Positions 8,725-17,603 of a stretch of DNA of 64,000 nt are shown here, one piece after another. This DNA is from Lujinxingia litoralis (lineage in GTDB: Bacteria; Myxococcota_A; Bradymonadia; Bradymonadales; Bradymonadaceae), in the NCBI RefSeq assembly GCF_003260125.1, contig NZ_QHKO01000007.1, positions 5,001 through 69,000 of the forward strand, written 5' to 3'. The notes beneath the pieces are model-generated. The model was given only the letters and a program-made list of their open reading frames with translations, searched no databases and was not told the origin of the DNA. Position numbers and translations under genes: made by a program. Positions within the stretch are counted from its first letter, which is position 1, and every line of letters starts with the position of its first letter.

Positions 8725-9888
8725 ATGTCGACGACCCATGCATTTTTTGCCACCTGCCCGCGCAACCTGGAACTGCTTCTGGAGGAGGAACTCCGGGGCC
8801 TGGGCGCCAAGAAGGTGCGGCAGACCGTGGCCGGGGTGCACTTTGAGGGGCCGCTGCAGACGGGCTACCGGGCCCTGCTCTGGAGTCGGCTGGCCAACTC
8901 GGTGCTGCTGGAACTCAAGCGCTTTGCTGCCCCCTCCCCGGAGGCTCTCTACGATGGGGTGCGCACCATCGCCTGGGATGAGCATCTGGCGGTGGATTCG
9001 ACGCTGGCGGTGAACTTCACCGCGCGCAACTCGCAGATCACCCACACGAAATTCGGGGCGCTGAAGGTCAAGGATGCCGTGGTCGATCAGTTTCGGGAGC
9101 GCTTCGGCAGTCGCCCCTCCGTCGATCTGCGACGCCCCGATCTCAAGATCAACTGCCATGTGGAGAAGGATCAGGCGACGCTCAGCATCGATCTGGCCGG
9201 TGACAGCCTGCATAAGCGCTCGTACCGGGCCGATAAGGGGCGCGCGCCGCTGAAGGAGAACGTGGCCGCGGCGGTGTTGATCCGCGCCGGGTGGCCGGCG
9301 CTGGCCCGGGAGGGCGCGCCACTCTTTGACCCGATGTGCGGCTCGGGGACGCTGCTGATCGAGGGGGCGTTGATGGCCGCCGATTGCGCGCCGGGGCTGG
9401 TCCGCGATGATTTTGGTGTGGACGGCTGGCTGCAGCATGACGAGCTGGCCTGGGCTCGGGAGCGAGCCCGGGCTCAGGAGCGTTTTGAAGCGGGGCGGCG
9501 CGGACTGGGGGTGTACGTGGGCACCGATATCCAGGGCTCGATCCTGCGCACGGCCCGGGCCAACACGGAGAAGGCCGGGCTTGACGCGATCATCCGCTAC
9601 TCGCGTAAGCCGGTCACCGAAATTGTGCCGCCGATGCACGCCGATCGCCCCGGGCTGGTGGTGACCAACGCGCCCTACGGGGAGCGTCTGGGCGCTGATG
9701 GTCAGGCCGAGCAGGCTCACCGGGAGCTGGGCGCTTCCCTTAAATCGCGTTTCGGGGGCTGGCAGGCCTCGGTGCTCACCGGCTCGAAGGAGCTGGGCTT
9801 TGAGCTGGGCGTGCGCGCCGATAAAATCTACTCCATCTACAACGGCCGCCTGGAGTGCAAACTGCTCAACTTTTCGCTGCGGGCCTGA
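8725..9888 (+). CDS. rlmL: THUMP-domain 23S rRNA guanine methyltransferase (RlmL-like)
   Basis: 387 residues matching the N-terminal (RlmL) half of E. coli RlmKL, which methylates G2445 of 23S rRNA with SAM. A THUMP domain (about 45-160) is followed by a class I methyltransferase fold with motif I DPMCGSGTL (about 203-212) and motif IV at 314-321. Motif IV reads NAPYGERL (N315-A316-P317-Y318), where most members have NPPYGERL; the first Pro is thus replaced by Ala. The RlmK half is not fused, as is usual outside gammaproteobacteria. The start at 8725 (MSTTH) aligns with family N-termini; a longer frame reaching back into the previous gene is unlikely. Confidence 0.88.
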   Translation: MSTTHAFFATCPRNLELLLEEELRGLGAKKVRQTVAGVHFEGPLQTGYRALLWSRLANSVLLELKRFAAPSPEALYDGVRTIAWDEHLAVDSTLAVNFTARNSQITHTKFGALKVKDAVVDQFRERFGSRPSVDLRRPDLKINCHVEKDQATLSIDLAGDSLHKRSYRADKGRAPLKENVAAAVLIRAGWPALAREGAPLFDPMCGSGTLLIEGALMAADCAPGLVRDDFGVDGWLQHDELAWARERARAQERFEAGRRGLGVYVGTDIQGSILRTARANTEKAGLDAIIRYSRKPVTEIVPPMHADRPGLVVTNAPYGERLGADGQAEQAHRELGASLKSRFGGWQASVLTGSKELGFELGVRADKIYSIYNGRLECKLLNFSLRA

Positions 9889-10039
9889 GCCGGGCCGTGC
9901 TCGGGAGAGCTGAAGGGCCTCTGGCCTAGAAGGTGCAAATCTCTTTTGGGGCCGCGGGCGGCGTGATGTCCCGGTGAATTCGGATGCCGGGTTGAGTCAT
10001 CGCGGAGGATCATCACAGATGTTGGAGCGCGAGGATACG

Positions 10040-10687
10040 ATGAGTGACACCAAGATTACGCGGGCTCTGATGGCGCTGCTGACGGCAGCGACTGTGACGG
10101 GGGCTACGCTCGGGGGAGCCTGGGCCTGCTCGTTCGCCATGACGTATGACGTCATGGCGATCCTGGAGGAGGAGCCGACCGAGCCGGTGGATCTTCCGCC
10201 GGCGGTCTCGCTGGAGGTGGGAGCGCTGAAGCGCTCGGCAACTCCGCAGCGCCAGGGGTGCAGCGAGATGGCGACGAGCTGTGATGACACGGCCTGGCTC
10301 ACCCTGAATGTGGAGGGCTACGATTCTCAGAAGGGCGGGCTGCGTTTTGAGATTCGTGGCGAGTATCCCGAAACGTTGGTGCTTCCGGCGTCCGCGCTGG
10401 TGCTGACCGAGAATGAGGAGCATGTGACATTTCTATGGGGTGATCTGGATACAATGTACGAGCCGATCGACGCCGAGATCACCGCGACCTGGGTCGACGC
10501 CTGGGGACGGGAAGGGGAGACCAGCGCGCCGGTCTCGGTCCGCAATGAGGGCGCCGACGGTGGGGGATGCGCTGTGGGAGGCGCTGTGGGAGGCGGGGGG
10601 ATGCCGGCGCTGGGCTGGGTATTGGCCGGTACAGCGGCGGCGCTGATGGCCGGACGCCGGCGGCGAGTCGGAGCGCTGGCACGGTAA
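10040..10687 (+). CDS. Exported protein with MYXO-CTERM-like sorting tail
   Basis: 215 residues. GAGG precedes the ATG at 10040. There is a cleavable signal peptide (ALMALLTAATVTGATLGGAWA) and then a mature domain of about 150 residues with one likely disulphide pair region (CSEMATSCDD). The C-terminus has a Gly-rich stretch with a Cys (GGGCAVGGAVGGG), a hydrophobic helix and a basic end GRRRR. That Cys-hydrophobic-Arg arrangement is the MYXO-CTERM layout, in which the tail is thought to be processed and the protein attached to the cell surface. The body fits no family I know. Confidence 0.75.
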   Translation: MSDTKITRALMALLTAATVTGATLGGAWACSFAMTYDVMAILEEEPTEPVDLPPAVSLEVGALKRSATPQRQGCSEMATSCDDTAWLTLNVEGYDSQKGGLRFEIRGEYPETLVLPASALVLTENEEHVTFLWGDLDTMYEPIDAEITATWVDAWGREGETSAPVSVRNEGADGGGCAVGGAVGGGGMPALGWVLAGTAAALMAGRRRRVGALAR

Positions 10688-10690
10688 AGC

Positions 10691-11130
10691 GGGGAGGTCT
10701 CTCGGAGTGGGGGGAAGCTGTGAGCGTCGGAATTACCCCAGATGGGTGATGTATTTAAGATGTTTTTGGGGTGGGGTTAAGTGCTTGATTTTGTTTTGAA
10801 ATGTGGTCTTTTTTCCGCGCCGTACCCCTCCCCTTCCGGGAATTTCCGGGAGATTCTCTTTACTCGCCGCGCGTCTTTGGGCATCGTGATCGGGTCGTTA
10901 AAAAACTGAGCTGCGTTCGGCGCGGCCTTATTCACTCACATCGTCAGGGGGGCGAACTCGTGCTGGGCTCCCGTGAGATTGCGGTGAGGGCCGGTGTGCA
11001 CGTGCGTTCGGGGTAAGCGACATTAACCAGAGCGGGTCGGTCTGAGTAACAGACCGGCAGCCAGGGGGTTGTTGGCCAACAGTCGTGTGCAGTCGTTGGT
11101 TCAGTCCTGGTCCACCTTAAGGAGGATAGG
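10691..11130. other. Gene-free leader region with hairpin
   Basis: 440 bp without a convincing gene. It contains an AT-rich patch (10740-10810) that may hold a promoter and a perfect hairpin CGGTCTG-agtaa-CAGACCG (11038-11056) without a T run. A strong AAGGAGG lies just before the next gene. This is probably the long 5' untranslated region of the repeat lipoprotein. Confidence 0.4.
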
Positions 11131-13200
11131 ATGGTACGACGTATACATGTGTGGATGGTGGTTTGGGCGTTTGTGGTCGCCGCGGGCTGTTCGGGGGGCG
11201 ATGGCGAGGGGACGCCGATTGCAGAGGGCGAGCCCGATGTCGGGGGAGTGGATGATGTCGGGGGGCTGGATGATGTCGGGGAACCGGATGACGTCGGGGA
11301 GCCGGATGATGGCGAAGTCTGTGAGCCGACAGTCGATAGCTGCCCGGAGGATGCCTGCGGTTTGGTGGATAATGGCTGTGGCGAGACTTTGGACTGTGGG
11401 GAGTGCGAAGAGGTCTGTGAGCCGACAGTCGATAGCTGCCCGGAGGATGCCTGCGGTCTGGTGGACGATGGCTGTGGTGAGACTCTGGACTGTGGGGAGT
11501 GCGAAGAGGTTTGCGAGCCGACAGTCGAGAGCTGTCCGGTGGATGCCTGTGGTCTGGTAGATAATGGCTGTGGGGAGATGCTGGACTGCGGGGAGTGCGA
11601 AGAGGTTTGCGAGCCGACAGTCGATAGCTGCCCGGCGGATGCCTGTGGCCTGGTGGATAATGGTTGTGGTGAGACGCTGGACTGCGGGGCGTGCAATTGC
11701 GTCGCCGGGGTGGCTGCGCAGCCGACCTGCGGGACCTGCGACCTGGGAGTGCGCCTGTGTGGCCAGGGGGAAACCGGGCACGGGGTATGCGATGAGCCCG
11801 AGATTCCGGGGCTGGGTGCAGGCGATTGTGACGATGTGGTCTATGTGTCGACGCTGGCGTCGTCGGGAGATGGGACGCGCGGGGCACCCCTGGGGAACGT
11901 CACCGCAGCGCTGAATCTTGCGGAGAGTCGGGATGTGAAGGCGGTGGTTGTGGCCACTCATGCCAGCGCGCCGGCCATTGAGGGACCCTTGATGGTGCGC
12001 GATGGTGTCTCGATGGTGGGCGGCTATCGTCAGGATGGGTGGTTGAGACAGCCCGATCAGCAGACTCAGATCATGACCCGGGCTTCGGCTCTGGCCGGGG
12101 ATCTGGTGGGAGTGGTTGCCGCGTCCGTGGAGTCACCCACGCTGTTTGAGGGGTTTGTGGTTGAAACCGCCGATGCCACCACGCCAGGGGCCAGTACGGT
12201 AGGTGTGGTTGTAGGCGAGAGCACGGGCCTGACGTTGCGCCGGGTGTGGTCGAGTCCGGGGCTGCCGGCGCCCGGAAAACATGGTCAGGCCGGCGCTTCC
12301 GGGAATCCCGGGCCCGCGGGGCGTGATGGTATAGTGCATCCGAACACAAGCGCAGCGCCTGCTTTTGCCGATAACAAAAATGAAGCGTGTGACGAGCGCG
12401 CTCAGCAAGGAGCCTGGGGAGGGGTTGGGTATTTTCAGAGTTCGCCGACCAGTGCTGTTACTCAACCTGCGGCCGGGCGTTCGCGAGGGGACGCCAGTGG
12501 TGGCGCGCCGGGAACGCAATACCAACGTGGAGGGCGCAATGGAGAGGCCGGTGCAGACTCCACGGCGCCTGGGAGTGCCGGGCTGCGCGGAGAGCCCGGG
12601 TATCGCATCGAAGGTGGTCAACTGGTGGTAGCGGGAGATGGCGCCCCCGGGAGCGACGGGGGGCACGGGTTTGGTGGTGCCGGTGGCGGCGGTAGCTGGA
12701 AGGCCATTCATTCGCAATCGTTGACCGGATCGGGCGGTGGCGGTGGTGGCGCGGCCGGATGTGGCGGCGCCGGTGGTGAGGGAGGTCAGGCCGGCGGCAT
12801 GAGTATTGGCCTTGTTGTGACGAGATCGACGCTTCGGGTGGAGGAGAGTGACTTTATCGCCTCGCCCGGTGCTGCCGGCGGTGCCGGAGGCGCCGGCGGT
12901 GCGGGAGGCGTCGGTGGTGAGGGCGGTTATGGTTCGGCGGAGTATTGCGATGTGTCCGGGGGATGCAGGCCTTTTGGATCGAACGCCGGCGGACGAGGCG
13001 GTAAGGGCGGTAATGGCGCCGCCGGTGGTCCGGGAGCCGGTGGCGCCGGTGGTGACTCCTACGGCGTGTATTGCTTGGAGTCGTCGCTGCCGAGCGGAAC
13101 GTCGATGAGCTTTTCGGCCGGTCGTGGTGGGGTCGGCGGGTTGTCTCCGGGCTACAGCGGGTTGGACGGGCGCTCCTTTGAGAGCTTTGGTTGCGATTAA
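11131..13200 (+). CDS. Surface lipoprotein with four Cys-rich repeats and a Gly-rich domain
   Basis: 689 residues after an ideal AAGGAGG. The N-terminus is a lipoprotein signal (VWAFVVAAGC) followed by an acidic degenerate repeat rich in DDVGEP. Four 32-residue units then follow, each with six Cys (pattern CEPTVDSCP..ACGLV.NGCGETLDCGEC); their DNA is a 96-bp tandem repeat starting at 11317, 11413, 11509 and 11605. The centre (about 240-380) reads like a right-handed beta-helix region, then a collagen-like GxPGPAGRDG stretch, and finally long Gly-Ala-rich runs such as GGAGGAGGAGGVGG. Such proteins are common, uncharacterised surface proteins of Myxococcota; an adhesion or matrix role is only a guess. 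Confidence 0.85.
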   Translation: MVRRIHVWMVVWAFVVAAGCSGGDGEGTPIAEGEPDVGGVDDVGGLDDVGEPDDVGEPDDGEVCEPTVDSCPEDACGLVDNGCGETLDCGECEEVCEPTVDSCPEDACGLVDDGCGETLDCGECEEVCEPTVESCPVDACGLVDNGCGEMLDCGECEEVCEPTVDSCPADACGLVDNGCGETLDCGACNCVAGVAAQPTCGTCDLGVRLCGQGETGHGVCDEPEIPGLGAGDCDDVVYVSTLASSGDGTRGAPLGNVTAALNLAESRDVKAVVVATHASAPAIEGPLMVRDGVSMVGGYRQDGWLRQPDQQTQIMTRASALAGDLVGVVAASVESPTLFEGFVVETADATTPGASTVGVVVGESTGLTLRRVWSSPGLPAPGKHGQAGASGNPGPAGRDGIVHPNTSAAPAFADNKNEACDERAQQGAWGGVGYFQSSPTSAVTQPAAGRSRGDASGGAPGTQYQRGGRNGEAGADSTAPGSAGLRGEPGYRIEGGQLVVAGDGAPGSDGGHGFGGAGGGGSWKAIHSQSLTGSGGGGGGAAGCGGAGGEGGQAGGMSIGLVVTRSTLRVEESDFIASPGAAGGAGGAGGAGGVGGEGGYGSAEYCDVSGGCRPFGSNAGGRGGKGGNGAAGGPGAGGAGGDSYGVYCLESSLPSGTSMSFSAGRGGVGGLSPGYSGLDGRSFESFGCD
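11317..11700 (+). repeat. 96-bp in-frame tandem repeat, four copies
   Basis: Units start at GTCTGTGAGCCG or close variants at 11317, 11413, 11509 and 11605. Differences between copies are mostly silent or conservative, so the protein repeat is under selection or was recently homogenised. Confidence 0.9.
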
Positions 13201-13262
13201 AGTGGAGTCGCCCCAGTAAGCGCTCGTAGGCCCTGATGGTTTCGGGGGAGCGTTGAGTCAAA

Positions 13263-13297
13263 CAGCCCCCGCGCCTGATGGCGCGGGGGCTGTTTTG
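13263..13297 (+). terminator. Rho-independent terminator
   Basis: A 13-bp stem CAGCCCCCGCGCC / GGCGCGGGGGCTG (13263-13275 and 13280-13292), four-base loop, then TTTTGTT. It ends the repeat-lipoprotein transcript. Confidence 0.9.
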
Positions 13298-13459
13298 TTC
13301 TGGCGCGTCGTGCAGTTTCGCCCGGGGGTGCGCGGCGCAAAAGATGCAAGGGCGGGCGGAGTTCGGGGCTTTCCGTGCTGGCAGGGGTGTCTACACGTAC
13401 CGGAGCGCTCCACCGGGAGCGCGATAAGGACTCACTTGATGGCTGTGATGGAGAGCGAG

Positions 13460-14335
13460 ATGACGACCCTTCGAAGGTATGTTGGTGGGAGTGCGCTGGC
13501 GCTGGCGATGATGCTCAGCGTGCCCGGGAGCGCGGCAGCTCAGGAGTTGGACGTAACTGAGGAGCCAGTCCCCGGCTACCGGGTCTGGACGGTGGCCGAG
13601 CTCGGGTTCAACTCGCCGGTCTACCATAAGATTCAGTTCGGGAGGGCTGGCACCTACTTCGATTATGTGGATGAGGGGGGCCAGGATGTGCTCTTCCCCT
13701 TTATGCGGCTGAGCGTGGAGGCGAAGTTCAAGGGGCGCCATAACCTGGTGTTTCTCTACCAACCCCTGGAGATCGAGACCCGGGTGCTCAACCGACGCGA
13801 TGTGGAGATCGACGGGGCCACCTTTGATGAGGGAACGCCGATGACCACGCGCTACAGCTTTCCCTTCTATCGCTTGAGCTACATGTACGACCTCTTTAAA
13901 TCGGAGAAGACCGAGCTGGGGGTGGGGGCATCGCTGCAGATTCGAAACGCGACGATCAGTTTTGAGAGCAACGATGGCGAGCTCTACCGGGTGCGTCGTG
14001 ATGTGGGGCCGGTGCCCATTTTGAAGGTGCGGGGGCGCCATACCCTGGAGAACGGGGTGTGGTTCGGCGCTGAAATCGACGGGTTTTATGCGCCCGGGCA
14101 GTGGGTCAATGGCAGCACCGATACCGAGGTGCTCGGCGCGATTTTGGACGCCAGCGTGCGTGCCGGGCTGGTGGTCACACCGGAGATCGATGCCTTTTTA
14201 AACGTGCGTTATCTGGGGGGAGGAGCCGATGGGACCTCGCCAGATCAAGCCGAGGAGGGGCCGGGTGATGGGTACACCAAAAACTGGCTCAACCTGGTGA
14301 TTGTGAGTTTGGGCTTTAATTACAACCTCTTCTAG
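13460..14335 (+). CDS. Outer-membrane beta-barrel protein
   Basis: 291 residues. The start at 13460 (MTTLRRY) is chosen because a signal peptide follows directly (ALALAMMLSVPGSAAAQ) and GGAG lies upstream; in-frame upstream Met codons at 13439 and 13448 are possible. The mature part is built of barrel-like alternating strands (for example HNLVFLYQPLEIETRVL, RYSFPFYRLSYMYDLF) and ends FNYNLF with a terminal Phe. The predicted location is the outer membrane. No specific family is recognised. Confidence 0.75.
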   Translation: MTTLRRYVGGSALALAMMLSVPGSAAAQELDVTEEPVPGYRVWTVAELGFNSPVYHKIQFGRAGTYFDYVDEGGQDVLFPFMRLSVEAKFKGRHNLVFLYQPLEIETRVLNRRDVEIDGATFDEGTPMTTRYSFPFYRLSYMYDLFKSEKTELGVGASLQIRNATISFESNDGELYRVRRDVGPVPILKVRGRHTLENGVWFGAEIDGFYAPGQWVNGSTDTEVLGAILDASVRAGLVVTPEIDAFLNVRYLGGGADGTSPDQAEEGPGDGYTKNWLNLVIVSLGFNYNLF

Positions 14336-14472
14336 CGCCGGGGTTGGGGAGAGGCGGCATCGGGGATATGCTCCTATCCCCGGTGCCATCCGGGATCTGC
14401 GTGTGAATAGGCGCCTGGGTGTGGCGTCAGATGAGCAGGCCCCGAGATGTTAAGACGTATGAAGGAGGAGAT

Positions 14473-15474
14473 ATGGCAGGCGTGAATCGACACATGATGA
14501 TGATGGCCACCGCGGCGCTGGTGATGACGGCGGTGGCCTGCGACTCACGAGCTCGCCAGGAGGGGGAAGAGGGCAATGTGCAGTTCTTTTATCTGCCGGC
14601 CGATAGCAGCACGGAGTTCGATCGTCCGCTGGCGGTGGGGTCGGGGATGCTTCTGTATCTGGAAGGGATCGACGACCGCCGGGTGGAGCGGGTAGTTGAG
14701 ATGCGGGTCGAGCCCGAGGGTGTGTTTCGGGTGAGTCCGTCGACGGAGTATCCGCACGCGGTGGTGCTTTCGGGCCAGCACGCCGGTACGGCTCGCCTCT
14801 ACGTGGAGGTCGAGGGAGGCGGGGAGCGATTTAGTGACGCGACGAGCTTCCAGGTCGCGGATGTGGCGCGTGCCGACCTGGCGCATGTCTGCGCCGATAA
14901 GGCCAACGCCGCCTACCTGGTGGGGACGCCGATATCGCTGGCGTTTCAGCGCTACTCGTCCGGGGGCGATGTGCTGGTGGGCTCCGCGCGAAGCTGTGGG
15001 TTGGAGTTGAGTCCGGAAACGATGGATGGCCGCGGCAGGTGTGATGAGGCCGGATTCCACCTCACGCCAATTACGGAGCCGGGACCGGTGCTGGTGCGCT
15101 CGTCGATTCAACCGGCGCGCGGCTCGCGCAGCGAGCTGGGCGTGCAGGTGATCAGCCCGGAGGTTCTGGACTTTGAGCCGGCCTCGGGCCGGCTGCGGGT
15201 AGGGCGGTCGGATAAGCTGGAGTTGCGCCCGGTCACCCGGCCACCGCATGGCGACATCTGGCCGGTCTGCAACCACCTGTGGATGAACGTGGAAGTGCTC
15301 ACGCCGGAGACCTGCCTGGGCAGCGATGGGAGCGTGAACTTCGACGTGGAGCCCTCCGAAGAGAACACGATCAGTCTGCGCGGTCAGGCGCCGGGAGTCT
15401 GCGAAATCTCGGTGATTCTTCCGCAGATCAGCGATGCCGAGTGGATCTTCGACGCGCCGGTGGATGAGCGCTGA
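14473..15474 (+). CDS. Predicted lipoprotein, unknown function
   Basis: 333 residues. GGAGGAG (14463-14470) precedes the ATG. The signal peptide MMMMATAALVMTAVAC ends in a lipobox Cys. The mature part resembles two or three beta-sandwich (Ig-like) modules (for example VVEMRVEPEGVFRVSPS, LRVGRSDKLELRPV) with several scattered Cys. It is preceded by an outer-membrane barrel gene 137 bp upstream and followed by a strong terminator. No enzyme motif is visible. Confidence 0.7.
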   Translation: MAGVNRHMMMMATAALVMTAVACDSRARQEGEEGNVQFFYLPADSSTEFDRPLAVGSGMLLYLEGIDDRRVERVVEMRVEPEGVFRVSPSTEYPHAVVLSGQHAGTARLYVEVEGGGERFSDATSFQVADVARADLAHVCADKANAAYLVGTPISLAFQRYSSGGDVLVGSARSCGLELSPETMDGRGRCDEAGFHLTPITEPGPVLVRSSIQPARGSRSELGVQVISPEVLDFEPASGRLRVGRSDKLELRPVTRPPHGDIWPVCNHLWMNVEVLTPETCLGSDGSVNFDVEPSEENTISLRGQAPGVCEISVILPQISDAEWIFDAPVDER

Positions 15475-15513
15475 ACCCACGCTGAGAGTCGATGCCCTGT
15501 GGGGCATCTTAAG

Positions 15514-15543
15514 AAAACGCCCCGGCTTCGTCGGGGCGTTTTC
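15514..15543 (+). terminator. Rho-independent terminator
   Basis: The stem AAAACGCCCCG / CGGGGCGTTTT (15514-15524 and 15532-15542) with a 7-nt loop ends the lipoprotein gene. It is symmetrical enough to act on both strands. Confidence 0.85.
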
Positions 15544-15646
15544 GTATGCGCAGGCACGTGCCGGTCTTCGGCGCAGGCTGAGTCGGGGCCTTTGAGGCGG
15601 CGCATACGCGATGAAAGGGCGGAGCCGCGTGCCGAGCTCCAAACAC

Positions 15647-15682
15647 AAAAAAACTCGCGGCACTCTAAGGAGCGCACGAGTT
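15647..15682 (-). terminator. Second tandem terminator
   Basis: On the minus strand AACTCG..CGAGTT encloses GCGCTC..GAGTGC and is followed by seven T. It lies about 10 nt beyond the proximal terminator. Confidence 0.75.
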
Positions 15683-15692
15683 GGCGTGGAGC

Positions 15693-15757
15693 AAAAAAAG
15701 GCCCCGCGTGGATGCTCTCAGGTCTTCTCGGCCCGGCCGAGCCGAATCCACGCGGGG
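15693..15757 (-). terminator. Terminator of the structured RNA (proximal)
   Basis: On the minus strand the stem CCCCGCGTGGAT / ATCCACGCGGGG (arms 15746-15757 and 15702-15713) encloses a second hairpin CTCGGCC/GGCCGAG and is followed by CCTTTTTTT. Confidence 0.8.
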
Positions 15758-15877
15758 GCGGTGGTGTCAAGGATACCACTAGCGTCGCGGCCACCAGCCG
15801 CTTAGCGTATCTCTCGTTTGTCCCTTAGAAGGGACGAGCCTGGAGCGAGAGAAACGACGCCAGACCGTGGGGGCCTG

Positions 15878-15925
15878 CTAGCAGGACACCACCTCACCAG
15901 CCGTATGGGTACAGTCACTACTCAC
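15878..15925 (-). CDS. Candidate 15-codon micro-ORF in the structured RNA
   Basis: GTG at 15925 lies 7 nt after GGAGG within an unusually long anti-16S match. The peptide would be 15 residues with Cys at 5 and 15 (SSDCTHTAGEVVSC after the start) and ends at an amber codon inside a 12-bp palindrome. The ribosome-binding site is stronger than that of nearly every real gene here. The sequence could instead serve only as a 16S-pairing site without being translated. Confidence 0.3.
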   Translation of the reverse strand: MSSDCTHTAGEVVSC

Positions 15926-16212
15926 TGGATCACCTCCTTTTTGCGGCACGTCGAATGCGCGATTTATCCCGATCGCGAACGCCGTATCCGGGTGCCGGTC
16001 CCGAACCCGACGCCGGGGCAAGCTCACGCTCACCGATCCGGGGGGTTAACCCGAACCCGAGACCCTCAGGGGGCCTCGCCATCATCGAAAGCTATAACAC
16101 CTCGGGAGGGGGGCTTTCATTCCGGTGAAGTGAAAAAAGTTGAGCGATTTCGGTTTGTTCGAGCTTTTTGAGGACTGTAGCCCGGGTGTTCGGGCCCCGA
16201 GCAGGAGGGACT

Positions 16213-17103
16213 TCAGGTGGTCTGAAGCGCCAGAAGTTCTTCGGCGGAGGCGTCGCAGGTTTCGAGAAAGGCTTCCAGGCGCTGGTCGGGGCGTTGGTCG
16301 GCGCGGCGGTCACGGGCGATGCGAACAAGCGCGCCCAGGCGTCGGCGACGCACGCGGGCGTGGCCACCGACGGCCTGCCAGAGCTCCTGAACCTCGGCCT
16401 CGCTGAGAGAGCGAGTCTCGCCGAGCTCGAGCTCGCCGAGCTTAAGATCCCCCATGCGCCAGCGGTGCAGATGTTGGAGGTGCAGATCGAGCGCGCGGGC
16501 CATGCGCCGCACCAGGTGCTTGCGCCCCTCGTCGACGACGAGCCCCAGTGTGCTCTGGTCGGGGGCCGAGGCGATGATGCGGGCGCTCAGGGCGCGGGCC
16601 GGCCCGTCGCGGAGCTCCACGCCCGTCAGCGCGCGTTGAACGCGGGGGTCGCTCAGCGTGAGCGCACCGGGGACGCGCAGGAAGTACTCTTTTTCGATGT
16701 GAAATTGCGGGTGGAGCAGCAGATGGGCCAGATCGCCGTCGTCGATCATCAGCATCAGGCCCGTGGTGTCGCGGTCGAGGCGGCCAACCGGGAAGGTGCC
16801 CCGGGGGAGGCTGGCCAGGACAGGACCCAGGCAGGGCGCGCCCGATGGCGAAGAGGTGGTCGAGACGACTCCCATGGGCTTGTGGTGAATGTGGTAGCTG
16901 GAGGGCGTTGAGGGCGCGAGGAGGCGCTGGTCAAAAAAGACCCGATCATCGTCGTAGATCAGCGTCTCGGGCCAGGGTTCGGGGGTGGGCCAGGGCTCGG
17001 GGCGCTCCACGCGCACGCACTCCGTGCGGAGCCGCCGGTGAATCTCGCGGCGAGGAAGGCCGGTGCAGTCGGCGATGTACTTATCGAGTCGACGGGGGAG
17101 CAT
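16213..17103 (-). CDS. 23S/16S rRNA pseudouridine synthase, RsuA/RluB/RluE/RluF family
   Basis: 296 residues. An S4-like N-terminus (LDKYIADCTGLPRREIHRRL) is followed by the catalytic domain with the family motif GRLDRDTTGLML, which contains the catalytic Asp. Later motifs are IEKEYFLRV and EGRKHLVRRM (KRQVRRM in most members). It isomerises uridine in rRNA; whether it is RsuA or an Rlu type cannot be decided from sequence alone. The start at 17103 (MLPRRLDKY) fits the family N-terminus; a 29-residue upstream extension is unlikely. The 3' side continues into the structured RNA locus on the same strand. Confidence 0.88.
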   Translation of the reverse strand: MLPRRLDKYIADCTGLPRREIHRRLRTECVRVERPEPWPTPEPWPETLIYDDDRVFFDQRLLAPSTPSSYHIHHKPMGVVSTTSSPSGAPCLGPVLASLPRGTFPVGRLDRDTTGLMLMIDDGDLAHLLLHPQFHIEKEYFLRVPGALTLSDPRVQRALTGVELRDGPARALSARIIASAPDQSTLGLVVDEGRKHLVRRMARALDLHLQHLHRWRMGDLKLGELELGETRSLSEAEVQELWQAVGGHARVRRRRLGALVRIARDRRADQRPDQRLEAFLETCDASAEELLALQTT

Positions 17104-17603
17104 GAGAGAGGTCGCATGGATGGGAGAGTTAGGGACGATCGGGACCCGCTGTGCCTGGCGAGGGATAGCAATGAAATGCGGGGCCCGCAAACCCGGGGAT
17201 TCGGCAAGCGTGGCGCCGAAAATGTCTATTTGTTGAAATTTGTAAAGTTATCGGGTGTTATACAGGTACATCGGCCGCATCCTCATCGGCCGAACTCGCC
17301 GGACGTGGCCCGAACCTTTGACAAGGCAGGGGGCGCCGGGGTGTTCGACGCTGCGGAGGCCGGTCTCTCGATCGATGTTCAGGGAGCGTAAGCACCGCCG
17401 GAGGTGCTTGAGGCCGCGGTGCGTCCGCGGCCTTTGAGGGAGCGCTCTGCCCTGGGCCCGGTCCTCTCTTGCGAGCGAGTTCTGTCATGGCGCACGACGA
17501 TCGGCCCGGGTTTGAGGGAGCGCGTTTTGTGGTACTCAACCAGGAGGTGACCGGTGCGTGGTTGCCGCGGGTGAAGTTCCGACATCGAGACGGGGGGGCG
17601 GGG
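17104..17603. other. Divergent intergenic region
   Basis: No convincing gene in about 500 bp. AT-rich sequence at 17218-17265 (TTGTTGAAATTTG, TGTTATAC) is the likely promoter zone. A perfect hairpin AGGCCGCGG-tgcgt-CCGCGGCCT (17411-17433) is followed by only two T. The downstream frame is open from a TTG at 17469 but looks non-coding before 17604. Confidence 0.4.

Larger units (their letters stand above)
15640..15960 (-). ncRNA. Putative structured RNA with extended Shine-Dalgarno and micro-ORF
   Basis: Read on the minus strand, a 16-base match to the anti-16S sequence (AAAGGAGGTGATCCAG) lies upstream of a 15-codon ORF (separate entry). It is followed by a chain of hairpins: the palindrome CCTGCTAGCAGG, a long stem TCTCTCG..CGAGAGA enclosing GTCCCTT-ct-AAGGGAC, GCGGC..GCCGC, GTGGT..ACCAC, and then two tandem terminators. 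There is no minus-strand gene downstream, so an attenuator is unlikely. I cannot assign a known family: tmRNA, RNase P and SRP signatures are absent. The 5' end is not defined; the upstream gene encodes a pseudouridine synthase on the same strand. Confidence 0.45.

Noticed and set aside
15702..15757. CTCGGCC..GGCCGAGAAG inside the proximal terminator resembles the apical loop of 6S RNA
   Set aside because: It sits at the very 3' end with no downstream strand to form the 6S rod; the locus at 22.9-23.1 kb fits 6S much better.
15923..15940. CACTGGATCACCTCCTTT on the plus strand, as a fragment of a 16S rRNA 3' end
   Set aside because: Only about 16 bases match and the sequence before it does not align with 16S beyond a short AGCCGTA. 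The terminators read on the minus strand, so an extended Shine-Dalgarno explains it better.
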